Shown: piece by piece, positions 52,001 through 64,000 of the stretch
How the letters are laid out: each line of letters starts with the position of its first letter
Position numbering within the stretch: the first letter of the stretch is position 1
NCBI GenBank assembly: GCA_028023455.1
Contig: JAQFVV010006313.1
Coordinates: forward strand, 1,062,992 to 1,126,991
Reading direction: 5' to 3'
Length of the DNA: 64,000 bases
Source: Epiperipatus broadwayi
Taxonomy: Eukaryota > Onychophora > Udeonychophora > Euonychophora > Peripatidae
Notes under the pieces: model-generated
What the model was told of the DNA's origin: nothing
Databases searched by the model: none
The model's input: only the letters and a program-made list of their open reading frames with translations
Program-made: the position numbers and the translations under genes

Positions 52001-55000
52001 AAAAGTAATTCAAATTTAAAATCAATGAAAGATTATCAGAATGCAGTTAGTACAAATATTTAGTACGTAAATTTAATAAAAATTTTAAAATCCGATCTCA
52101 CTATTTAAAATCACTAAATAGAAAAGAAGAAAATGAAAAGACTTCAATGTAAGGAAAATTATTTTCTTAAAATAACATTATTTACTTGCAGATTAATGAA
52201 TGATTAATACACATTACATATCACATGGAATAATTTACGTATATGTACGAGTGCGGGTATATTTAATATTATATAAACATTATTATATTAATTGTTTAAA
52301 GCAACAATCGAATGAAATCGATGAGAGAAAAGTGATATAGCTACATGTAAGGAAATTATAAAAAAAAAATATTTTTTTGTGGGAAAATAACAGATCTATA
52401 GAATAAGTTGTATTAGAAAAAAAAACTTATTTTATTCACTTCATTGGATACTTTTGTTTTTGAGAGAATCTTCTCTTATACATGCCAATAAACTACCTAG
52501 AAATAACTATATTTTAATTAATGGGTTTATTTTAATGAAATGTCTATATTTATAAGATAAGATTAAAAAATTTCAATAAAATTGATTTCTAGATTCACAC
52601 ATTTAAAGAATAAAAACCCTGACTTCCAACTCATTATAATTCATTCTTGCTTTTAGAAAATAGTCTTTCATATTGCCATTCAAATTTGGAACATACACAT
52701 ATAAAACAAAATAATCACACACGTATTAGGAATAAAGTGTTGGCTATTATAAATAAAATGCCAATTTTATAGAAGAAACCAAATTAATTTTAGACAACTA
52801 CCTTAAAAATTGTTCACTAAAAGAAAAAGAATCATTATAGAACATCAAGCATACCAATCTTTAGACATGAATCCATATGTCATCTACCAGTGTAATATTT
52901 TAATGCATCCCACTGAAATCATACATATTATGCATATGATGGAATTTTAACACCTATATTATGATGTTTGTAGATAATGTAATAAATAGATGAATACTTA
53001 TAACTGTTATTAAAACGAATTATGATACTACATGATTATTGGATAATACAGGAATCTGTGGTTATTAAAATTTGCCTTTAGATGGATTCATATATGTATT
53101 GAAAATTGGTTACATAATTGTTAATCACCTATCATATGTAAAAAGGAGTTAAAATACTAAAAGTAGTATAGAATAAATTATATTGGATTATCCCAGGGAT
53201 TGCAATTAAATTTTCTAGTGCTATTATTGTTTCATTTTGAATACCTACAAATCCTTAAACCAATTTGACCACTTTACCCACTATAGTAATTATTTGAATA
53301 CTAAATACTTCAGCGATGTCTTCAAGTTTTTGTCTTTAATTTCATTTATATTATATACAAGTATTAAATAATGATTTCATGTATAGTGTTATATAAAGTA
53401 AACAATCACATTTATACATTTAATTAAAAAATGCTGCTTGAACCATAAAAAACATAAATAATCATTGATAGATAATTACCAAGATAACATATTTAGGTTT
53501 AATCCCTGACATAGATTATAATAAGTTAATAATTCCAAATAATATTTTTTCCAAAATTTATATTTTTGTAAGTAAGACCTACTTGACTAAAACTATTGCT
53601 AGGTATCGAAGGATTAGAAGTGATCAAAATAGTTAAAAAATTATGTTAGAAAACTGAAACAAAGATTTAAGTGATTTTAGTAAATTAAAATATAAAATCT
53701 TAAAAAAAGTTCGGTGGATTCACTTGCAGAAAATAAATTTGTTGTCAAATTATAGTCTGATCTTGGGATCATATAAATAGACATTATTTTATTATTGCAT
53801 ATCATACTCTGTAAAATTTTAAGGAAGCATTGTCATTAGATTCCATGCCAGATTAAATTTTAATATGATGGAGTAGGAGGATGAGATTAAATGTTTGTTT
53901 GCCTGGAAAGGATGAACTCTAATCCAATCCTACATGCTGACTTGCACATCATCATTTTCATGGAGCTGGGAAACATTCCTGCTGATAGCATCCTGCAAGA
54001 AGATAACTTAATTCATGCTACTACACCCGCCATCTGATGGGCACCAAGAACAAGCTTCAATAAGTTAGGTAAAACCCTCTAGAACACTGCAGAAAGCTAA
54101 AATGAACTTTAAACCTTAATCTATTTCAAGCTATCTTATAATGTAAAAATGAACATTCAAAATCTAACTCTTTAAACTCTCACCTAAAGTAATATATAAA
54201 CCGTGTATAAATCTTGCCTAAGACACGTCTATAAACCTTAATTTATTTATACTAAAATATAACAACTTTTAACATTTGTTATTTAAATCTATTATTACTG
54301 TCATTGTGTCTATATATTATTCTATTTTATTTCAGTTAAATTTATTTTATTATATATTATGATATGCCAAATATCTTGAAACAGCAAGCACTTTTAATTT
54401 CGATAAACTTTCAGCAAAGATATGGTAATCAATATCTTCATTTTAATAGATTTTAATAAGGCTTGTTTAGATTGTTAGCATGTTGCTTCAAAATTCTATT
54501 ATGTTGAAGTAATAATGGATTGCTTCACACTCATTATTATACATTTGATTTAGTTTTATATTATTTAATATCTAATATGGTTTGCACAATTAGGGTTATA
54601 AGTTATAACTTTAAAGATCTGTTTACCCATAGTAATATAGTAGCTTTAGAGATAGAATTATGGTTACCCATTAAATATACTTTTTTCTCCCTAGTACCAT
54701 CTGACTTCAGATGCAGATTGAATATCTATTAAACTAGATTAATAATTGAGTTTTTAGTTCTTTAATTATAACATGATTATGATGCTTATTTTAAGAACCG
54801 GGTTATATTAGTTATACAGATAAAAGCTATCTATTTTAAGTCCATTTAATTTAAATATACATATCTGTATTTTACTTTATATGATGCAAGTGTGTTCTTA
54901 CAAAGTATGTTATGTACATAATGTGTTGCTATAACTTCTAAGGGGTTCATGGTAGAGATCCCCCCCCCCTTCACTTAGTTCAGGTAAGGCTATTTTTTTA

Positions 55001-56165
55001 TAACAGAAACATGAGGATCAGAACACCATTTATAAAGCCTATCCAAGTTCTTTAACTTTGCATGTTCATTTTTTATTGGTAGCAAGCCTTTCGGTCTTAG
55101 GTACTGCATATTTTGATATCAAATCCCATGAATAACTATCCACTCACACTGCAAACATGTTCTAAATATGTAGGTCTCTGCCATAGTAATATGTGATTAT
55201 CTAAAGTAACTCCTTGTTAAATAGTTACTTAGCATCAGTCTGAAATAATGAATCTTTGATTACTAGATGAAACCTGCATCATTCTTGAGTTTAATTATAT
55301 GCTCATATTTTAAGATATATATGTAAATAGCAGCCGTATGCATGCTGTAATTATTAATATGTTTTTGGCTAGCACTTATAGAATTAACAAACAAGGATAG
55401 AATGATAGGATTTTGCCATATTAATGATATAGACATAATTGCTTAACTATATTCACATATTTATTTATTACATCATGATGAGCTACACTGTAACTCAATA
55501 TAGGTCTCACCTGTGTGATGTCTGCATGTGTTTGATCCCACATAATTAACATGCATAATTACTGTTTTCATTTTATTAATGATTAGATTTATTAATAAAT
55601 ATATTAAATTTATCTTGTTTCCATTTTGTTTCACATGATCTAATTCCAATTCATTTATTAATTTTAATATTGTATATGCATTATAGTTTCAATTACTGGT
55701 TTTAATTTTCAGTTAGCATGTATAAATCTATTTTAACCTTTAGTTAGTCATTGTTTAATTAATTTTTGGGTCTCATGTATCTCTCTTTCTGTAGCCAGCT
55801 CACCGATTAAATTAAGATCCATGTGCAACCTAGAAATATCCTCTATAGGATTTTAAACCAAGAGCATTGGTGAATGGATTGAAGCTTGATAATACTTGGG
55901 ATCTTACCATCCAATTCTGATCAGCTTTAAGATATTTTTCCTGGACTCTAGGTTTTGTTACTTGAAGGTACAAATCTGAAGGTACAAATCTGACTGTTAT
56001 AATACATATTTGTAAAAAAGAATTTGTAATAAGTACTTTATTTATTAGGTATCAATGGTTATTTTAGTGATATAGTAAACAACATTATAAATATAATATG
56101 CATGTTTTAAAATTATGGAAGTCATGGTTTATTTTATGCTTAATTGATAAAGTGTCCAGAGATAA
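52001..56165. other. AT-rich DNA without recognised genes
   Basis: Nothing recognised. A less AT-rich island at about 53880-54130 may be an interspersed repeat 3' end. A C10 run lies near 54961. Confidence 0.35.
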
Positions 56166-56501
56166 ATGTTAACAAACTATTTATTCTGCCCCTTATGCAA
56201 GAAAGATGAGGAGTCAATGGACCACATTCTTACCCATTGTGAAGCATGGATGGACCTCAGAAAATTAATTCTAAAAAGAATGGTCAAACCTTATCAGTCC
56301 CACATAACACTAAAGATGGCCTTGAAAAAGGGCATGTTTGGTGAAATAAGACTGGCAACATTTGTAAACATTGCAATTTGGATCATTTGATGCAAAATGG
56401 AATTTGAAAAAGGGCTTAACCAACCAGTGGTAGACCTCATGCTTAACCTTCTCAAAGACATTAAAAAAGGACAAGATAACCTCTCTATCCTGGTTGGCTG
56501 A
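56166..56501 (+). pseudogene. LINE reverse-transcriptase C-terminal zinc-binding remnant
   Basis: The frame contains CPLCKKDEESMDHILTHC, giving a C-x2-C then H-x4-C arrangement typical of the zinc-binding tail after many LINE reverse transcriptases. It continues through WMDLRKLI and LATFVNIAIWII, has one in-frame stop at 56388, and runs on to MEFEKGLNQPVVDLMLNLL and a final stop at 56499. No RT core is visible upstream, so the copy is 5'-truncated. This is a different lineage from the RTE copies, which lack this motif here. Clade uncertain. Confidence 0.6.
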
Positions 56502-57000
56502 TGAAACCTGGTGTCAACTGAATATATAATATTGATTGACATTAGTGGAAAGGATAATCGCTTAGTAAAATTGTCTCAGGATCAACAGTGAAAGTTACAA
56601 GACCATTCACATGCCAACAAATGGAGGTTCAGCACATAAGGACAAGAAGAAAGTAGCATTAACAAGTTTAATTGTAATCTGTAACCAGAAGGATGCTGAG
56701 ACAACATGGTAATAAGGACTCAGATAATAGTTGTTACCTGCCAGTTAAAACTCAAAATTACAACTTAAAGATATTGTAAATAACTTTTCATTGTACATAA
56801 CTAATTGTGATTAAAGTTTGTTTGAAATGAACTATTATTTACTTACATAAGCATTTTATTATAACAAGTGAAAAGATAAGTCTTAAACATACATTTTGTT
56901 AGGTATAAAATAGTAATTAGTCACATTAGTATTTTGCACATTGTATGTAGCCATGATTTAGTAAGTTCTCTTAGAGATAAATTATTTGCCTGGTATTATT

Positions 57001-59679
<2,679 letters not shown>

Positions 59680-59865
59680 AGCCAGTTATAAGGCTCCTCC
59701 AAAATATGATTATGTATATTTTAGATGTCAATTTGTTATTTCGCTTGGAAATAATAATCACTAAAACAGCCTATTGATAACTCTCTATTTGGCAAAACAT
59801 GATACCCATCACAAGATTGTAATAAATATCTTAATATTTTTATTACTTATTTTGGTACTTGTATA
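59680..59865. repeat. Dispersed repeat, copy 2
   Basis: Shares GCCAGTTATAAGG-like start, CAAAATATGATTAT, TTAGATGTCAA, AATAATAATCACTAAAAC and TATTTTTATTACTTATTTTG with the copy at 51755-52000, same order and strand. Confidence 0.7.
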
Positions 59866-62820
59866 CTATTCCTGCAATGAAGAAAACATGAGGCCTTCTC
59901 ACATACGAGATAAGGGAATAATCTTGCGATCATTAAATAAACCCTGTGATTTGAGTGTTATTTCTTATTGAAAAACATGTTTTTAAACGCGAGCACAAAT
60001 AAACCCTACTAAACACTATCCAAAATATTAAAAATTGTCATCAAACTGCTGCAATTTTACATTTATTTACTTTGCTATTGAATTACTTCGTTGACTGTTG
60101 TTTTCGTTTATTTTTTTGTTGGTTTATCAAAAACACATTGTCATTTGTTTAAAAAAAAACGATTTTCCCCTCACCTGCATGAAAAATGAGAGAGGGGTCA
60201 GGGGGGATAGAGATAGATAATATTAAAATATGAGAGAAAATTACTAGCAAATAATGACTAAGAAATCTTTTAAAATATACTGAAATAATTTATTCTCAGA
60301 CCATCTGTGCTTGAACACATTATTATAATTCAAAAGTTAGATGCTTAAATAATTATTTTTTACCAAAACATCGTAAAATAACAAACATTTTCTCTTATTT
60401 ACGTCAATTCATCAGTCAGATGAAAAGGGTCAATGAATTGATATTAATAAAAGAAAATGTGTATTATTTACAAGTTGATTAAAAATGATTTTTTAAAGAA
60501 TCTTGTACTGTGAATAAATTATATGCTAAATATTTACTAATCAGTATTTAGGGAGTTAATTAAAAATATTAGAATAAAAAGATACGTTATTAAAAAAATT
60601 AATAAGAACTTTATGAAACTTTTAAATTCATTTGAATAGTGTAAAAAGTGAATTCAGTTGTTGAATGGATATGTGCATAACATTTCTACTTAAAAAAAAA
60701 AAACAAAGCTATAAACAAGCAGTATGCTATAATACGGCTTTGAGAGTCAAAAGATTTTATAAATTGATCAAAATGCCCAGAAATTCTGATAAACATATTA
60801 AAAGATTTCTCACTTTCTGACCAATAAGAAAAAAACTACTCTGGGATTTAGTTACCACTAACTAGCTGATATTCACTGACTATTTTAGCATACAAAGATG
60901 GCTCTAGAGGATGTAGATTAGGAATGCTACTGCTAATACATATTATTAAATGTAAGCTAAGAGAATCATGTGTTGATGATGATGTGTATATATATGTTAA
61001 ATTTTTATTCAGAGATCAGGTGCAATAATTAGGCAACGTGATAACATCTCAACATTAGTAATAGTTTACTTCTGTCAACACAATTTACTCATCCTCTACG
61101 TCATTAAGATAGACATGTATAGATATTTTCAAAACAAAATGCTAAAAGATATGTTTACATATATTTAACAATGAAACGTCACAACATAAATTCACTAATA
61201 TCATTACTGCACAGTAATAAAAAAATGCTTTTTTTTTCCTATAAAAAAGAGCTCTTGAATTTAAAAAATTGTGATTATCAGATAAAATATTTTAAAAGTT
61301 TGTCTAGCAGAAATGGTCAAAGTCTTCAGTAATAAAATCCATTTATAATACTTTTCATTCATATTTGGAATTAATTTTAGGTTGTTAAGAATGATGCAAA
61401 ACCATCAAGTGTTGGGACATTTAGCAATTCTTTTAACAGATACCATTTAAAAGCTAAAAATGTAAAAAAGTTTCAAAATTTCTATTATTCACTTCTCTTT
61501 AATTTTCCCTAATTTGCAGAGAGGGAAAGGCGTTCTGAATGATAACTGTTATAAAAGTCTTTTAATTTATATTTCTTTATTGTTCTGAATTATTTTGGTT
61601 TTTTTTTTTTTAAAAAAAAAAGACATCTCTGACTATTTTTCTTGATACACTTTGCAATCATGTGTTCATTGGGGGGGGGGGGGTCAGTTCAGGTGTTCAT
61701 TTTCTGTGTTGAACACGATTAATTCCTGTTATTTATTTATTACAGTGTAAGTAGCATATGTGTATTTTAAGTGTTTTTGTGGTAAATATTATTTAATAAA
61801 ATTAATTTTAGTGACTTTTATGCATCACTTATAATTTTGTGATTGTTTTATGGGTATGAGAGTTTATTTGGTAGTTTTTATTGAATATATTTTTGGGACG
61901 AGAAAATGTAGTTTTTAAGATAAATATTTTTTTCTCTACAATGTTGGTTATTTTTAATTATACATTTCATACGTATGTTTACGTGTAATGTTTTTGGTAT
62001 GTGTTTCTAAAAATTATTTCTACACATCATCTGCATAGTATATATTTCATATAAGTGCATGTTTATTTCATATAATATTTGGTAAAACTGACTTTTAGTG
62101 GCTACAACTTTTCACCCTCTATTTTTAAAAAAATGAACTATATTTTATTTGGGTAGTCATCTGAAATTAGGGCACGGCTGCCTGAGGGCATTGTTTATGT
62201 GTCAGAACACATAAAAATGTCCTTTCTGTGTTTAGCCTTATGGAGGCTAATACAACATTTGATATTGTAGTAACCCTTTGTCAGGCCACTTTACATGACA
62301 TTGCTCAAAAATATTGTGGCCTATTTTGTGCTTCAAAACTATTTAAGCATATTTGTTCTATTTATAGCTGATTACTGTATTGCTTGAGGGTGTTTTAATT
62401 TCAAGTCAGTATAACATCTCAAATCTCTGTAATAGAGTAATGTCATTTATATTTAAATAATGATGTTAATTACTAATAATTGTCATATGGTCCCCACCCT
62501 GCCCTAAAAAAAAATTTAATATGTAAAAAATTGGCAAAGGATATGTTCGAATACACTTCGACAAAGCTCACACGCTAAGTCACATTTCAGCGTGGAAAAT
62601 ATATGAGCCCAATAAAAGGTCTGAGAAGAACATGCAATTTTTCAACTTTTCAGAATTGACGAGTACAGAAAGTGTGTGCTCTTTATTCAGGCATATAATG
62701 TCCTCCCAAATACCATATTTTTATTACATCAATGAAATAATAAATAAGTTCATAAAATCCAAAGTTTGTGTACTTTTTTTTTCCATTTCATTAGAAATTG
62801 ACAAGTATTTGGATTATCTT
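59866..62820. other. AT-rich DNA without recognised genes
   Basis: No coding family recognised. Homopolymer runs include a T/A tract near 61602-61620 and a G12 run near 61672. Confidence 0.4.
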
Positions 62821-62825
62821 TTTTG

Positions 62826-63600
62826 CAGCAGGGTTAAAATAAATGACTATTTTTGTTGAGTTTTTGTTAATAATAACAAAGTATGAAAGCCTCCCAAAAA
62901 ACAGTTTATTGTAGATGGCAACAAAAAAAAAAAGGTAATTCAAATTGAAATATAAATAAAAGTAAAAAGTAAGAAAAAGTTTTTTTTTTTAAAAAAAAAA
63001 GAAGAAATTATTGACTTTTTGTTTCACTTATTTTTCCGAATGTGGGGATGGGAGTTTGAAAACAATTTTTTACCCCCAAAAAACACAAAAGTGACTTTTG
63101 ATTTAATAAGAAGAAAAACAATTTGGTTATCCTCCCCCCCCCCCCAAATAAAAGTTGAATAAATTTGAAATAATACCCAAAGAATTGCATTTTTTTTTTC
63201 AGCAGGGTTAAAACAAGTGGGGTTCAAATAAATGACTATTTTTGTTTACTTTTGGTTAATAATAACAATATGAAAGCTTCCAAAGAAACTGTTTATTGTA
63301 GAAGCCAAAATAAAAGGCTAATTCAAACGAAATATAAATAAAAGTAAAAAGTGAAAAAAGTTGTTTAAAAAAAAAATAATAATTATTGACTTTATATTAC
63401 AATTATTGATCCGAAGATGGGGGTGGAAATTTCAAAACAATTTTTGAACCCCCAACAACACCAAAGTCACTTTTTGATTTAATAATAATAAAAAAAAAAC
63501 AATTTAGTGAACCAAAAAAAAAAAAAGTAGAACAAAGTCGAAATGAGTCCCAAATAATTATACCATTATATTTTTTCATTGGGGTTAAAACAAGTTTTTT
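62826..63600. repeat. Tandem duplication, period about 375 bp
   Basis: CAGCAGGGTTAAAA starts at 62826 and 63200, and a third start GGGGTTAAAACAAG at 63581 is truncated. Shared order: AAATGACTATTTTTGTT, ACAGTTTATTGTAGA or ACTGTTTATTGTAGA, GAAATATAAATAAAAGTAAA, TTTGAAAACAATTTTT-like and TTTTTGATTTAATAA. Length differences fall mostly in A, T and C runs. Confidence 0.82.
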
Positions 63601-64000
63601 CATCATGAAGCAGTCCAATGTTTAAAATTCAGAAAAATAAGCACAAAATTAAATTACCAAAATTTTTTTGATAAAGAAAATGTCAAGTTAAAAAAAACAA
63701 TGAAAATGAATATAAAAATGTGTTTAATAAAAAAAAAAATCATATAGTAATTCTCCATTGGACTCACACTTTTTATTAGATACATTTAATTCTATTCGAA
63801 AAAAAGATAAGCTTCTTGCACCCAAAGAAATCTACCTATCCACATGGACTGGTTCTTAGTATAAGAAATTCATAAAAACACTCAGGAAGTTATCATTAAA
63901 AATGTAAATTTATACTAGATTTTTTTTTTTGTTGTCTAGAGCAATTCATTTCTAACACTTTATATAAAATAAAAATATTAAAAAAAAAAAAAGAAATGTT
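63601..64000. other. AT-rich end of window
   Basis: No recognised feature; A/T homopolymer-rich. Confidence 0.4.

Overview
The window looks like repeat-rich, non-genic DNA from an animal nuclear genome. It is very AT-rich. It holds long TA, AAT/ATT and GATA microsatellites and decayed members of several transposon classes: an LTR retrotransposon plus further gag fragments, Penelope-like elements (PLEs) with reverse transcriptase, GIY-YIG nuclease and hammerhead-ribozyme repeats, RTE-clade LINEs, a hAT element, foldback elements and a small MITE. I see no convincing host exon, tRNA, rRNA or CRISPR array. This mix fits a lophotrochozoan such as a cephalopod mollusc, but the species assignment is a guess.

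Layout. Positions 1-6736 are one LTR retrotransposon with 1.7-kb LTRs (the left LTR is cut by the window edge); its 3.4-kb interior holds a broken gag-like frame and no recognisable pol. Positions 6737-9840 are unassigned. Positions 9840-14310 hold three PLE pieces: a reverse-transcriptase fragment on the plus strand, then two 5'-truncated copies lying head to head, each with YVDD and GIY-YIG remnants and each followed by a long TA array. Positions 14590-17690 are a nearly complete but frameshifted RTE-type LINE ending at a TA array. Positions 17.7-24.4 kb are mostly unassigned apart from a 256-bp ATT array.

Positions 24.4-38.5 kb are a nested region. A 1.65-kb inverted repeat (24450-26095) adjoins unit A (26340-29310). 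A diverged second copy, unit B (31160-38480), has been broken open by later insertions: a 1608-bp hAT element with an 8-bp target-site duplication whose empty counterpart survives in unit A, a foldback block, and a 1188-bp PLE terminal-repeat cluster with 14-bp flanking repeats and three hammerhead-ribozyme copies. Between A and B lie an AAT array and a gag fragment. Two GATA arrays (38.5-40.1 kb) flank a 124-bp MITE.

Positions 42.9-48.5 kb hold another duplicated segment, one copy of which carries a 116-bp hairpin-bearing insertion, a 46-bp minisatellite, a minus-strand gag fragment and a second, badly decayed RTE copy. Positions 56.1-59.0 kb hold a LINE C-terminal zinc-knuckle remnant and another gag pseudogene that runs into an AAT (Asn-codon) array. 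A two-copy 375-bp tandem repeat lies near the right end.

No pathway or operon logic applies. The window is mainly a record of successive insertions, and every coding remnant I recognise carries inactivating lesions.
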